Positions 18,283-27,742 are shown, numbered from the stretch's first letter. The stretch is 64,000 bases of DNA from Paenibacillus pini JCM 16418 (GCF_000576305.1 NZ_BAVZ01000001.1:310001-374000); one strand, 5' to 3'. Notes: generated by a model not told the origin, from the sequence alone. Numbers and translations are program-made.

Positions 18283-19155
18283 TTAACCTTTAATTGCTCC
18301 TTCAGTTAATCCCTTTTCAATAAATTTAGAGATAAACAGATATACGATCAATATAGGTATAACCGTAAGCGTTACAGCTGTTGCCATCAGTCCGAAATCT
18401 GTTCCGTATTGTGAGCTGATTTGACTCAATAGCGCAACAATAGGCCGGACGCTCTCTTTATTAACAAAAATTAATGCAGAGAATAAATCATTGTATGACC
18501 ACAAGAACACGAATATACTTACCGATGCAAATGCAGGTCTAGATACGGGGAAAAAGATCTTTACGAACATTTGCCATCTGTTACACCCGTCAATAAACGC
18601 TGCTTCTTCTAGTTCCTTAGCGATAGTAGACATATAACCAGCAATAACTAATGTTGCAAAAGTTAAGTTACCCGCTGTATGTGGTAATATCAGTCCCCAA
18701 TAGGTATTAACTAAGCTTGTCTTAATGAGAATTTCATAAACTGGAACAACTGTCGCAAAAGCAGGAATAAGTAGAGTTGCATAAAGAAGTGAGAAGATAG
18801 GACGCTTAGCTTTAAATGTGAATCTGGCCAATACATAGGCGGCTAATCCGCCAAACAATAACACGAGTAAAACGGTTCCTCCCGACATGATCAAGCTATT
18901 GATGTAACTCTTACCTAAGTTTATTCGATCAAATGCTGTCGTATAGTTAACTAATACAGGTTTCAAGGATAACGAGAATGAAGAATTGATTACATCATTA
19001 GAAACCTTAAACGAGTTATTAACAACCCAGAATAATGGATAGATCGTTGTTAAAGACCACGCAGTTAACGCAATATACATGAGGGTGGTACCTAGACTAA
19101 AACGGCTTGATTTCATTTGCCGAATTTTATGTTCCTTGCTAATGGCTGGTTGCAT
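18283..19155 (-). CDS. Sugar ABC transporter permease (MalG/LacG type)
   Basis: This 290-residue inner-membrane protein has about six helices and the EAA loop (EEAAFIDGCNRWQMFVKIFFP) that contacts the ATPase. It is the last gene of a three-gene minus-strand importer operon, following the other permease by 33 bases. No ATPase gene is in the operon, so it probably uses a shared MsmX/UgpC-type ATPase encoded elsewhere. The substrate cannot be read from sequence; CUT1-type importers take oligosaccharides. Confidence 0.9.
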   Translation of the reverse strand: MQPAISKEHKIRQMKSSRFSLGTTLMYIALTAWSLTTIYPLFWVVNNSFKVSNDVINSSFSLSLKPVLVNYTTAFDRINLGKSYINSLIMSGGTVLLVLLFGGLAAYVLARFTFKAKRPIFSLLYATLLIPAFATVVPVYEILIKTSLVNTYWGLILPHTAGNLTFATLVIAGYMSTIAKELEEAAFIDGCNRWQMFVKIFFPVSRPAFASVSIFVFLWSYNDLFSALIFVNKESVRPIVALLSQISSQYGTDFGLMATAVTLTVIPILIVYLFISKFIEKGLTEGAIKG

Positions 19156-19188
19156 AAAATTACACCCCTAATAACGCTTCTATTCAGC

Positions 19189-20055
19189 TTAGTATGTGAT
19201 CTCGTCACTTTTCAACAAACGGTTGGCAAGTAAAGCCAATATAACACCAAGAACAACCATATAAATAGCAATGGTCGAACCGTAACCGAAGTTCTGATCC
19301 ACCAACGCTTTTTTGTAAATATAGGTTCCAAGTACATCGGTATTGTTCTGTGCTCTTGAGATTACCCAAACAAATTCAAATACCTTTAAGGTACCCGTAA
19401 TCGCTAGTGTAATTACAACCTTAATGTCACTTAAAATCAGAGGGATTGTAAGCTTGGTCATTTTCTTGAAACCGTTAATTCCCTCAATCTTGCCTGCATC
19501 ATAATAATCAGCAGGGATTTTTGACATCGCAGTTAAAAATAATACAAAATAAAAGCCAACGTAATGCCATACTGTAGGAACTGCGATGGCTTTGAGGGCC
19601 GTACTTTCGCTCAGCCACAGTACTTTCTCTAATCCCAAGCCCGTCAAAATTCCGTTTAATAGTCCAAAATTATAATTGTAAAATAGAACGAAAAGTAATG
19701 AAATCGCTGTACCGGAAATAACGACAGGGAAGAAAAATACGGAACGGAAAAATCTCTGGAATTTACTAATATTATCTACCATAGTTGCTAGTATTAAGGA
19801 AATTCCTACCTGGAATATAAGTACATAAAGCATAAGTTCTAATGTGTGAAGTGTTGCCGCGCCAAGTAATTTATCGGAAACTAATCGTTCATAGTTGTCC
19901 CATCCAATAAATTTTTTGTCGAAGAATCCCTTTGTACGATAAAAGCTGAGGTACAAACTTTTAAAGAACGGATAATATAAAAAGATGGACATTAAGGCCG
20001 CCATAGGGAACAAAAATATTAAGATATACTTTCGATCGCCCTTCATAGTTATCAC
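19189..20055 (-). CDS. Sugar ABC transporter permease (MalF/UgpA type)
   Basis: This 288-residue protein has about six membrane helices and an EAA-type loop in the form DAGKIEGINGFKKMTKLTIP. It pairs with the downstream MalG-type permease to form the channel of a CUT1-family importer. It follows the binding-protein gene after a gap of about 100 bases that holds a GC-rich hairpin. The start is the ATG at 20055, or the one two codons later. Confidence 0.9.
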   Translation of the reverse strand: MITMKGDRKYILIFLFPMAALMSIFLYYPFFKSLYLSFYRTKGFFDKKFIGWDNYERLVSDKLLGAATLHTLELMLYVLIFQVGISLILATMVDNISKFQRFFRSVFFFPVVISGTAISLLFVLFYNYNFGLLNGILTGLGLEKVLWLSESTALKAIAVPTVWHYVGFYFVLFLTAMSKIPADYYDAGKIEGINGFKKMTKLTIPLILSDIKVVITLAITGTLKVFEFVWVISRAQNNTDVLGTYIYKKALVDQNFGYGSTIAIYMVVLGVILALLANRLLKSDEITY

Positions 20056-20094
20056 CTTTGATATTTATTTTCTCTAGCATCCAATTAAAAGATT

Positions 20095-20121
20095 ACGCCG
20101 CCTAAATAATTAGGGCGGCGT
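20095..20121 (-). terminator. Intergenic hairpin between binding protein and permeases
   Basis: ACGCCGCC pairs with GGCGGCGT around a 11-base loop, with only a weak T tract after it on the minus strand. Such hairpins after binding-protein genes usually lower read-through into the permeases and protect the upstream mRNA. The position fits that. Confidence 0.65.
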
Positions 20122-20158
20122 TCTTTATTTAACATCGTACTGATATTAAATGTAACAA

Positions 20159-21487
20159 TTACTTTGTTCCAGCATCTTCAGTAGCTTTTGCTTCTTTAAG
20201 CACATCTGCTGGCTGTTTCTTGCCAGTGACAATAGATTGAACACCTGCACGTAGTGCACTAAAAGTTTCTGGAGTAACTACGTTATCAATTGGTTTGTTA
20301 ATGGATGTTGCACTTGCAACCATCGCAAAACCATCTGTAGCGGCTTGAGTAGTACCTTTGATTTCAACACCAGCAGCAGCAGAAGTACCACCGTTAGAAT
20401 TTGCAATCTTCTCAATAGTTTCAGGTGAAGTTAAGCTCTTAAGCAATTCAATCGCAGCATCTTTCTTATCTGGATTGTCATAGGTTGCTTTAGAAATATA
20501 GAATCCGCTTCCAAAGCCGCCGATAACATCTTTACCCGTACCTAAACCACCTGGCATTACTGGAAAAGGCATCACGGTTGTATTGTCTACTACTTCTTTG
20601 TTCTTCCAGTTACCAATGGCCCATGAGCCTTCGATCACCATTGCAGCTTTACCTTGATCATAGTAGTTAGAAGCCATACTCAGATCAATAGTTGCAGCAT
20701 CTTTAGGGAATGCTTTAAGATCATAAAGCTCTTTCATAGCTGCGTAGCCTTTCTCCCAGTTTGGATCAATTCCATTAGCTAAACCACTGTTGTGGCCTTT
20801 AGAACCTGCAGCAGAAAGCATGAAATATTCAATTAGATAGTGGGATTGGTCGAACGGAGCAGCCAATGGAATAATACCTTTAGCTGATAAGGTTTTAACA
20901 GCTTTTGTTAGTTTATCCCAGTCTGTAGGAAGCTCAAGGTTATTGTCTTTAAAAATCTTCTTGTTTACGAAGAGACCTTCATAGTAACCGGTTAATGGAA
21001 TAGAATAGATTTTTCCATCATCTCTAGTCATATTTTCAAGCGCAGCAGGAGCAAAGCCCGCTTTCCAATCTGGATTAGCATCCAGGACTTCATTCAATGG
21101 AACGACTTTACCTGCATCAATGAAACCTTTAGCATCAGCGCCTGTGAAGTAGAACAGGATGTCAGGCTCATTGCCAGAAGTCATATCAGTGTTAACTTTT
21201 GTTCTGAAACCGTCATCATTTGCAGACATCGTGTCGTTTTCAACTTTTACATTAGGATTCTTTGATGTGAATCCGTCAATAGCAGCTTGGAAAGATTCGC
21301 GAGCTGCATCTGTGCCTCCAAAAGTAGAGAATACGCGGAGTGATACATCTTTTTTAGGCTCTTCTTTCGGAGTTTCTGTTGTATTAGGCGTTTCTGTTCC
21401 AGTCTTTTCCTCTGTCTTACTACAAGCAGCCAAAAACATGGTGAATACTAACATCATACTTAAAAGCAATAACGATGATCTTTTCAC
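20159..21487 (-). CDS. Sugar ABC transporter substrate-binding lipoprotein
   Basis: This 442-residue extracytoplasmic solute-binding protein (family 1) begins at a GTG (21485-21487) behind AAGGGGGAT; an upstream in-frame ATG at 21535 would spoil the signal peptide. The leader VKRSSLLLLSMMLVFTMFLAACSK ends in a lipobox with LAAC, so it is anchored to the membrane by lipid. A Thr/Glu/Pro/Lys-rich linker follows, then the binding domain with FGSGFYISK and PFPVMPGG. It feeds the two downstream permeases. The ligand is unknown. Confidence 0.92.
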   Translation of the reverse strand: MKRSSLLLLSMMLVFTMFLAACSKTEEKTGTETPNTTETPKEEPKKDVSLRVFSTFGGTDAARESFQAAIDGFTSKNPNVKVENDTMSANDDGFRTKVNTDMTSGNEPDILFYFTGADAKGFIDAGKVVPLNEVLDANPDWKAGFAPAALENMTRDDGKIYSIPLTGYYEGLFVNKKIFKDNNLELPTDWDKLTKAVKTLSAKGIIPLAAPFDQSHYLIEYFMLSAAGSKGHNSGLANGIDPNWEKGYAAMKELYDLKAFPKDAATIDLSMASNYYDQGKAAMVIEGSWAIGNWKNKEVVDNTTVMPFPVMPGGLGTGKDVIGGFGSGFYISKATYDNPDKKDAAIELLKSLTSPETIEKIANSNGGTSAAAGVEIKGTTQAATDGFAMVASATSINKPIDNVVTPETFSALRAGVQSIVTGKKQPADVLKEAKATEDAGTK

Positions 21488-21547
21488 TTTTATATCCCCC
21501 TTAAAAATGGTTTTCCAAGAAGTATAAATGCTCAAGCTGTCTATACA

Positions 21548-21577
21548 ATTCTAGATTTTATATACAATAACTGTCAA
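21548..21577 (-). promoter_or_regulatory. Promoter of the sugar importer operon
   Basis: On the minus strand TTGACA (21572-21577) and TAGAAT (21548-21553) are spaced 18 bases, about 60 bases before the binding-protein start. Confidence 0.55.
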
Positions 21578-21583
21578 TATAAC

Positions 21584-21603
21584 TAGAGGGATACATTCCT
21601 CTA
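21584..21603. promoter_or_regulatory. Inverted repeat just upstream of the importer -35
   Basis: TAGAGG-N8-CCTCTA lies 6 bases beyond the -35 box. This is where an activator would bind. No regulator gene is adjacent, so its partner is unknown. Confidence 0.35.
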
Positions 21604-21651
21604 ATATATGGTATAAATATACAATATATGATAATAAACAACGAGGTTTTG

Positions 21652-21687
21652 AAGATCCTATTTTTTTATATGGGATCTTTTTATTTT
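21652..21687 (+). terminator. Orphan terminator-like hairpin in a 572-base gap
   Basis: AAGATCCTA pairs with TGGGATCTT (one G-U) and is followed by TTTTATTTT on the plus strand, yet no plus-strand gene precedes it. The gap 21488-22059 otherwise holds the two divergent promoters and no supported gene. A 56-codon frame at 21689 has no ribosome binding site. The hairpin could end a small RNA starting near 21610, or be a remnant. Confidence 0.35.
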
Positions 21688-22059
21688 AATGATTACGCGA
21701 TCAAGTAGGTCCATTGTTGATTTGTCGATTGTAGATTTTGTCGCAACGAATTATCAAGCACTGGGTAGCTTTGCATTTTTAATGACATGGCGGAATTGGA
21801 TTTTCATAATCAGTCTCATAAACGTTCATATGATAATATTGAAAAATAGGAAAATTTGAGAATACATAAAATAGGAAGAAATAGATTAACGGAAAGCATC
21901 CTTTAAACTACTTAATTAGGTGGAAGAGGGGGCTTTTTCTATATCGGAATAAAGTTTAGTAGAGCAGGCTATTTAATATATTTTCACTTGACGATAACAA
22001 CCAACTAGTGCTAATTTATAATATAATTCATATCGGCATACTCGTAATTAAAAGGGGGA

Positions 22060-22862
22060 ATGATTTTTCCGACACTTACAGGTAATTCTATGTTAGAAAT
22101 CAATCATGTCACGGTGTCTTATGATGATCAACGAAGCATCATTAACGATATTCATCTAACTGTAAACCAAGGCGAATTCATTAGTATTATCGGCAAGAGT
22201 GGTTGCGGCAAAAGCTCGCTGCTCAACGTAATTGCTGGGTACATTCAGCCTAAGCAAGGGAGTATTTCAATACATGGCCGAGAAGTGAACAAGCCGGGAC
22301 CAGATCGTGGGTTTGTATTTCAGGATTTGGCGTTATTCCCTTGGCTAAGCGTATTGGACAATGTTGCATTTGGTCTACGCATGGCTGGAATCAATAAGAA
22401 AGAAAGACTAGAACGCAGTGAGGAAGCCATTCAGATGGTTGGACTTACTGGGTCTGAGCATAAGAGCATTTCAGATCTATCAGGCGGGATGAAACAGCGT
22501 GTAGCCATTGCCCGTACATTGGTGACTAAACCGAATATTCTTCTGATGGATGAGCCTTCAGTGCTCTGGATGAACAGACAAGGGAATCTCTACAAGAGGA
22601 GCTGCTCCGTATTCAGAAAGAAACAGGAATGACCGTTATTTTGGTTACTCACAGTATTGATGAAGCGATTTATTTATCAGATCGGGTTGCGGTATTCGAT
22701 GATAACGGACAAATACACAATGTGATTAATATAGGCCTCGGAAGACCAAGAATTCCGGAAATTCGGGTGTCATCTTATTTTAATGAATATAAGAAGCAAT
22801 TGATGAAGGATTTAAGATATGATTTTCAAATTTACGATGAGTCTCAAGGCTCCGGGATATAA
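22060..22862 (+). pseudogene. SsuB/TauB-like ABC ATPase, frameshifted in the Walker B region
   Basis: This is the ATPase of a sulfonate/nitrate/taurine-type importer. It has Walker A (GKSGCGKSS), Q loop (VFQDLALFPW), signature (LSGGMKQR) and Walker B (ILLMDEP). The frame breaks directly after DEP: DEPSVLWMNRQ is read where DEPFSALDEQT is expected. One extra T near 22557 restores the D loop and joins the frame containing MTVILVTHSIDEAIYLSDRV (H loop) to the stop at 22862. So one base is missing. The start is uncertain: ATG 22060 is only one base from GGGGG, while ATG 22090 (MLEINHVTVSY) fits the family better but has a weak site. The SsuA- and SsuC-like genes follow. Confidence 0.85.
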
Positions 22863-22879
22863 AAAAGGGGAATATACAG

Positions 22880-23904
22880 ATGAAAAAACGAGCAGGTTAC
22901 ACGAAATGGTTGAGCATGGTAGGCAGTCTGATGTTGGCAACAGTGCTTACCGCTGGATGCGGAAGCAAGGCTACCGAAGAACCAGCAGATCAAGGTAAAG
23001 ATGGAGCGCAAACCAAGCAGGTGCAAGAAATTAAAGTTGGTTACGTTAATTTGATTGCTGCTGCACCAGCTATCATTGCCAAAGAGAAGAAACTGCTTGA
23101 TAAGCAGGGACTGAAGGCAGAGTTCTTTTCGTTTGCAAATGGTCCCGATTTGTATAAAGCTCTATCCTCCGGCAAGTTGGACATAGCTTATGCGGGTATG
23201 CCTGCGGCCATCAACTGGAGTTCGCGCGGTGCAGAATTCAAGATCATTGCTAAAGTCGATCAAGGAAAAAATGGATTGTTCACCAAAGAATCTTCAGACA
23301 TTAAACAAGCTTCAGACCTAAAGGGCAAAAAGCTTGGTAACTTGGTGAAGGGGAGCGGAGTCGATTATTTGATCCGTGCTGTACTTCTCCCAGAAGCTCA
23401 GCTTAATGATCAATCCGTAACTTTGGTACAATTGGAAACTGCAAACATGGAGACTGCCGTAACCAATGGAACGATTGATGCAGCTGTTGCTGGCGAGCCA
23501 TTCCTTACTTTTGCAGAGCTGCGGGGACTTAAAGTTGTGGAAGAGCTTCCTGATCCAGCGTTTGTTGTACTTGGCTCGAATGCATTCTTGAAAGATCATT
23601 CTGATGCCGCCAAGAAATTCATTCAAGCCATATCGCTTCGATTGATGATCTGAATGCAAACGGAAACGAAGATGCCGAAATCCTCGCTAAAGCATTTAAC
23701 GTACCGGAGATTAAAGCGACAGATAAAACGTACACTCCTGCAGAAGTAATCACACAAGCTTTGAAGCGCAATACATTCGAATATAAATTTACCGATGCAG
23801 ACCTGAAATATTATCAAGAGGTTGCAGACAATAGCTTCAAACTCAAATCGATTGAAAAATCACTTGATGTAAAATCGATTATCGATACAACTTGGATCAA
23901 ATAA
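22880..23904 (+). pseudogene. SsuA-like sulfonate-binding lipoprotein, frameshifted near the C terminus
   Basis: The protein has a signal peptide with lipobox (LTAGCGSK), then an NMT1/SsuA-type binding fold (KVGYVNLIAAAPAIIAKEK, LDIAYAGMPAAINWS). The frame stops at 23653 after FIQAISLRLMI. One added base near 23630-23638 continues as SIDDLNANGNEDAEILAKAF and on to a stop at 23902-23904, giving about 341 residues, the usual length. RBS AAAGGGG precedes ATG 22880. It captures sulfonate-like substrates for the neighbouring ATPase and permease. The family also binds nitrate or pyrimidine precursors, so the ligand is inferred from the OsmC and SfnB/DszC-like neighbours. Confidence 0.85.
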
Positions 23905-23932
23905 CCGAGCCTTCGTAGGCAGGGGGAAAAGC

Positions 23933-24679
23933 ATGAAAAAATTTCATTTTGGCATACTTGCCATCCCTTTTATCATCATTGTGTGGATGTTTGTTGCAAG
24001 ACAATATCCTCCGATTATATTTCCGGGGCCATGGAGTACATGGTTGGAGTTTAAGAAGCAACTCGTTTCTCCAGATTATTACCACCATATCGGAATCAGT
24101 CTCTATCGTTTATTCGCCGGATTTGCAATAGCTGCGGTCTCTGCATTTGTGCTCGGGCTGCTAGCTGGTGTAAGCAAAGCATTTCGGCAATTTTTATCAC
24201 CTATGGTCATGTTATTTCAAGCAACGCCGCCGATGGCATGGGCGCCTCTCTTAATATTAATGCTAGACTTAGGTAATGCTCCGATGATCGCTGTGATTGT
24301 AATTGCTGCATTTTTTCCTATTCTCGTTAATGTTATTCAAGGGATGGAACGTATTAAAATAACACATATCCGTGCAGCCCAGACGCTTGGCGCCAATCGC
24401 ATGCAGCTGGCTTGGCATGTATATTTACCGGAAGTGATGCCATCTGCGTTTACCGGTCTTGTTGTAGGTTTCGGGATCGCGTGGCGCTCCCTTGTCGCTG
24501 CGGAGATGATTGGCGGAAGTGCAGGGATCGGTTGGTTGATCTCCTCCAGTGGACAAATCGGTAATTCACCACTCGTTATGGTAGGGATTATTACGATCGG
24601 AATATTAGCGATGTTCTTCGAATTTGTACTTATTTATCCTTTGAAGAAGCGGTTTGCATCATGGGCACTTAAAGCTTAA
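23933..24679 (+). CDS. SsuC/TauC-like ABC transporter permease
   Basis: This 248-residue protein has about six membrane helices and the EAA loop (AAQTLGANRMQLAWHVYLPEV), typical of the sulfonate/nitrate/taurine permease family. It starts at ATG behind GCAGGGGGAAA. With the preceding ATPase and binding protein it forms one importer. It is intact although both partners carry frameshifts, which argues that the frameshifts are recent or technical. The OsmC gene follows after 25 bases. Confidence 0.9.
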   Translation: MKKFHFGILAIPFIIIVWMFVARQYPPIIFPGPWSTWLEFKKQLVSPDYYHHIGISLYRLFAGFAIAAVSAFVLGLLAGVSKAFRQFLSPMVMLFQATPPMAWAPLLILMLDLGNAPMIAVIVIAAFFPILVNVIQGMERIKITHIRAAQTLGANRMQLAWHVYLPEVMPSAFTGLVVGFGIAWRSLVAAEMIGGSAGIGWLISSSGQIGNSPLVMVGIITIGILAMFFEFVLIYPLKKRFASWALKA

Positions 24680-24704
24680 TACAACAGATAAGGAGAATTC
24701 CAAT

Positions 24705-25166
24705 ATGAAAATTTATTTGCAACGCGTGAAAAATTTCCTGCAGCTTGCACATGCACAAAATCGCACCGTAACCATCGATCAAGGCGTGGAACGCGGGGGC
24801 GAGGGTTTGGGTTTTCGTCCGACCGAGCTGTGGCTCATCGGTTTGTCCTCCTGCTCAGTCATGACGCTTCTCCGCCATGCAGAGCAGAACGATTACCCGC
24901 TCACGGATGTATCCGTAACGGCTGAAGATCGCTTAGACAGTGATGGAGATATTATCGCTATAGACTTTGCAGTCACCTTCACAGGTGATTTAAGCGAAGA
25001 CCAGAAAACTACATTGTTACAGCATGTCAAAAGCAACTGTAAGGTTCTGCGCACAGTAGGCTCTCATATTGCAATTAGCTACAGTGAATCCGATCCGAGT
25101 TATCGGAGTAAGGCTTCACTTGAAGGTACTAGCTGTACATTAGAGGGCGGAAACTGTTGTACATAA
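24705..25166 (+). CDS. OsmC/Ohr-family protein
   Basis: This 153-residue protein starts at ATG 24705 with AAGGAG 8 bases upstream; the longer in-frame version from 24654 overlaps the permease and lacks a site. It has the two conserved cysteines of the OsmC family, one in GLSSCSVMTLL and one in VKSNCKVLRTV, which reduce organic hydroperoxides or handle persulfide-type groups. The tail is unusual: it ends CTLEGGNCCT with three cysteines in ten residues. Placed within a sulfonate-uptake set, it may act on reactive sulfur or on peroxide made by the downstream flavin enzyme. A terminator follows. Confidence 0.88.
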   Translation: MKIYLQRVKNFLQLAHAQNRTVTIDQGVERGGEGLGFRPTELWLIGLSSCSVMTLLRHAEQNDYPLTDVSVTAEDRLDSDGDIIAIDFAVTFTGDLSEDQKTTLLQHVKSNCKVLRTVGSHIAISYSESDPSYRSKASLEGTSCTLEGGNCCT

Positions 25167-25178
25167 AAACGATTAAGG

Positions 25179-25202
25179 CAGGTCCGATAGGACCTGTTTT
25201 TT
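25179..25202 (+). terminator. Terminator after the OsmC gene
   Basis: CAGGTCC-GATA-GGACCTG followed by six Ts. Confidence 0.9.
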
Positions 25203-25238
25203 CATTACTTTTTAAAGGAGTGAACATCAGTACCTGGC

Positions 25239-25267
25239 TTGGACAATTCCAGGCGAAGCATTATACA
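25239..25267 (+). promoter_or_regulatory. Promoter for the acyl-CoA dehydrogenase-like gene
   Basis: TTGGAC (25239-25244) and TATACA (25262-25267) are 17 bases apart, downstream of the OsmC terminator and about 35 bases before the next start. It would let this gene be read on its own. Confidence 0.5.
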
Positions 25268-25301
25268 ATAAAAGTACAAAGTAGCAGGGGAGAGAAGTAG
25301 C

Positions 25302-26501
25302 ATGAATTCAATTCAAACCGATCCGTTTGTACGAAATGTACGTGAATCTTTTATTGCTGCTAGATCGGATACACTTGCAGCTTTATTCGCTGGGCGCGCT
25401 TCATTACATGATCGCGAAGGGTCTTTTCCTTTCGAGAATTTCAAGGATTTGAAAGAATCGGGTTATTTGAAGCTGACCGTTCCACTAGAGTATGGCGGGG
25501 AAGAAGCATCCCTCTACGAAATGGTGCTGGCACAGGAACGGCTTGCCAAGGGTGATGGTTCGACTACGCTGGCCGTAGGCTGGCATGTCAGTCAGATTAT
25601 GCAGCTGCGCATCAGGAAATCTTGGCCTGAGCAGCTGTTTGCTGACTTTTGCGAAAAGGTCGTGACAGAAGGTGCGATGATTAATGAGTTTGCAAGCGAG
25701 CCATCAACAGGTAGCCCAAGTCGTGGTGGGAGGCCGAAGACGTTTGCAGTAAAGAGTGATGGCGGATGGCTACTGACAGGGAGGAAGACGTTCAGTTCAC
25801 TCATACCTATACTTGATCAATTTACAGTGACCGCATTTATAGAAGAAGAGAATAAAATTGGCAAGTTTTTCGTTCGCAAGGGTCCCGGTGTGAGTATTGA
25901 GGAGACGTGGAATACACTAGGCATGCGTGCGACAGGAAGTCACGATCTCCTCCTCGACCAAGTATTTGTTCCAGCAGCGGAAAGAGTGGATGTTCAGGAA
26001 TCGGAAAATTGCACAGGTGAGGGAATGTCGGATCATGGAGGAGCGCTTCTCCATATTCCCGCCTGCTATATTGGGATTGCTGGGGCTGCACGTGATTATG
26101 CAATACAGTTTGCAGCGTCCTACAGACCAAACAGCTTACCAGGTCCAATCTCGGAACTGCCTCATATCGAGCAAAAAATTGGAGAGATCGAGTCAGAGCT
26201 CATTACGGCTCGAACATTATTATATAGTGTTGCCGACCGGTGGGATCGTCTTCCGGATGAGAGACCTACGATGAAGCCGGAGCTTGGTCTTGCGAAGACG
26301 GTTGCTACCAATTCGGCATTACGGATCGTTGATCTGGCGATGCGTATCGTAGGCGGTGCAAGTATGTCTCGAAGTCTACCACTCGAGCGGATGTACCGTG
26401 ACGTACGCGCAGGTCTTCATAATCCTCCCATGGATGATTCCGTAATCAAGATGCTTGCACAGCGTGCAGTGAAGTCTGCTTTAGAGGCTAGTGAAGAATA
26501 A
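25302..26501 (+). CDS. Acyl-CoA dehydrogenase-fold flavoprotein, SfnB/DszC-like
   Basis: This 399-residue protein has the acyl-CoA dehydrogenase layout: N-terminal helical domain (YLKLTVPLEYGGEEASLYEMVLAQE in part), middle beta domain (GGWLLTGRKTFSSLIP, TWNTLGMRATGSHDL) and C-terminal helical domain (RIVGGASMSRSLPLERMYRDVRAG). No catalytic Glu of the true dehydrogenases is evident. Members next to sulfonate importers (SfnB, DszC-like) are FMNH2-dependent monooxygenases or dehydrogenases that release sulfur from organosulfur compounds. It starts at ATG behind AGGGGAGAG. No flavin reductase gene is adjacent, so reduced flavin would have to come from elsewhere. Confidence 0.82.
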   Translation: MNSIQTDPFVRNVRESFIAARSDTLAALFAGRASLHDREGSFPFENFKDLKESGYLKLTVPLEYGGEEASLYEMVLAQERLAKGDGSTTLAVGWHVSQIMQLRIRKSWPEQLFADFCEKVVTEGAMINEFASEPSTGSPSRGGRPKTFAVKSDGGWLLTGRKTFSSLIPILDQFTVTAFIEEENKIGKFFVRKGPGVSIEETWNTLGMRATGSHDLLLDQVFVPAAERVDVQESENCTGEGMSDHGGALLHIPACYIGIAGAARDYAIQFAASYRPNSLPGPISELPHIEQKIGEIESELITARTLLYSVADRWDRLPDERPTMKPELGLAKTVATNSALRIVDLAMRIVGGASMSRSLPLERMYRDVRAGLHNPPMDDSVIKMLAQRAVKSALEASEE

Positions 26502-26537
26502 TAACGGAATTATAGCTTGGTATTGCATAGATATCAA

Positions 26538-26577
26538 TAAAAAACGGCGCGCATCCAATTAAATGGGATACGCGCCG
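26538..26577 (-). terminator. Terminator of the minus-strand stalk-domain gene
   Basis: CGGCGCG (26545-26551) pairs with CGCGCCG (26571-26577). On the minus strand a run of six Ts follows, so it serves the gene ending at 26600. It may also slow plus-strand read-through. Confidence 0.85.
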
Positions 26578-26599
26578 CTTTGTAAATTCATTATGGAAT

Positions 26600-27742
26600 T
26601 TATTTAGATACCAATGTGTAAGTCACTGTTTTAACTTTCTCTGTTAGAATGGGAGTATAATTAAATGTAAGAATATTTCCTGCACGTTTCGTAAGTACAA
26701 GCATTCTTGGCAATACATACATATCTTTAGCGTCGATATTATTCCAGTCCTTCTGATCCTCTGGACTAATGAGCTGTAGGCTTAGATTAGTACTCTGGCT
26801 ATAGTTGGTATTAATCGCGAACAGCTGTATTGTGTCGACGGACCTGACTAACATTAAGTCTTCCGCAGCATACTCCACTTTAAAAAAACCTGTCTGTCCA
26901 GTGATTTTCTCCAGTTCGTATAGCTGACCGAGACTTCCATTCTGTTTAATGTATTGAACGCTTTGGCCATCTGTCATGAAAAGCTGTGTTGTTTTCAGTA
27001 GAGGTGCATGCTGATAGGAAGAAGTAACATAGTGATAATCCATCTGTTTCACAATTTTTTTGTTCTGAATAAGTAGCTGATAGCCATTAGAGAAATCATT
27101 AAACATCGCATAATGATCATCTTTTAAAAATAATAAGTCAGAACCACTTCCCGCCTCTTTGAGCTCCAACTGCTGGGTATATGGAGATTCTTTCAGCGGG
27201 ATATTTCCAATTTTATCTGGTTTTCCTGTTGACGTGGAGAGATAATATACTTCTCCATTTTTTTGTGAAACCCAGTAGGATCGCCCCTTCACAGAGGCAG
27301 TAACAAATCTAGGAATATCCACAATATCCAATTGGCCACTGCTGCTGTTGTAACCTATTCTACCTCCAGATGCATGTACAGCAGATACCAAAGGAACGTA
27401 GATAGAGCCGTTAACCATGCGTGGTGTCTTCGATAAGGGTAACGACGTACCGTTAACTTTTACGAGTGTAGCACCCAGTGTGAAGATAACTTCACGATCT
27501 GGACGAATGAGATTGGCGGATTTAGCCTTCTGATTCCATGACAACGTATATCCCATTGCCGCTGCTAGTGACTTCAATGGAACAAAGGTTGTACTTTCGA
27601 CAATGATCTGACTTGAACCCATTCCTGTATCTTTATAATTGAGCGCTATTTTACTTTCCTTTGCAGCAGATACCGAGCCGGTGCCTACGGTGAGCACTGC
27701 TGCGAGAATTCCAAGCATGAGCTTCCATTTTTTCATATCCAT
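26600..27742 (-). CDS. Secreted protein with copper-amine-oxidase-N stalk domain
   Basis: This 380-residue protein starts at ATG 27742 behind AAAGGAGG and has a signal peptide cut after about residue 27 (GTGSVSAAKE). A copper amine oxidase N-terminal-like domain follows (VPLKSLAAAMGYTLSWNQKAKSANL, then IYVPLVSAVHASGG). This beta/alpha stalk is common in exported Paenibacillus proteins and does not itself bind copper. The remaining 230 residues look like beta-rich, propeller-like repeats (SYWVSQKNGEVYYLSTS) of unknown role. A related stalk-domain gene lies divergently at 27940, so the two may share control. No enzymatic function is claimed. Confidence 0.8.
   Translation of the reverse strand: MDMKKWKLMLGILAAVLTVGTGSVSAAKESKIALNYKDTGMGSSQIIVESTTFVPLKSLAAAMGYTLSWNQKAKSANLIRPDREVIFTLGATLVKVNGTSLPLSKTPRMVNGSIYVPLVSAVHASGGRIGYNSSSGQLDIVDIPRFVTASVKGRSYWVSQKNGEVYYLSTSTGKPDKIGNIPLKESPYTQQLELKEAGSGSDLLFLKDDHYAMFNDFSNGYQLLIQNKKIVKQMDYHYVTSSYQHAPLLKTTQLFMTDGQSVQYIKQNGSLGQLYELEKITGQTGFFKVEYAAEDLMLVRSVDTIQLFAINTNYSQSTNLSLQLISPEDQKDWNNIDAKDMYVLPRMLVLTKRAGNILTFNYTPILTEKVKTVTYTLVSK

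Noticed and set aside
21689..21859. A 56-codon plus-strand frame in the gap before the sulfonate genes
   Set aside because: No ribosome binding site, it follows directly on a terminator-like hairpin, and its product has no clear character.
25220..25299. A short GTG frame between the OsmC terminator and the SfnB/DszC-like gene
   Set aside because: The possible AAAGGAG overlaps the start codon, leaving no spacing, and a promoter fits the same bases better.
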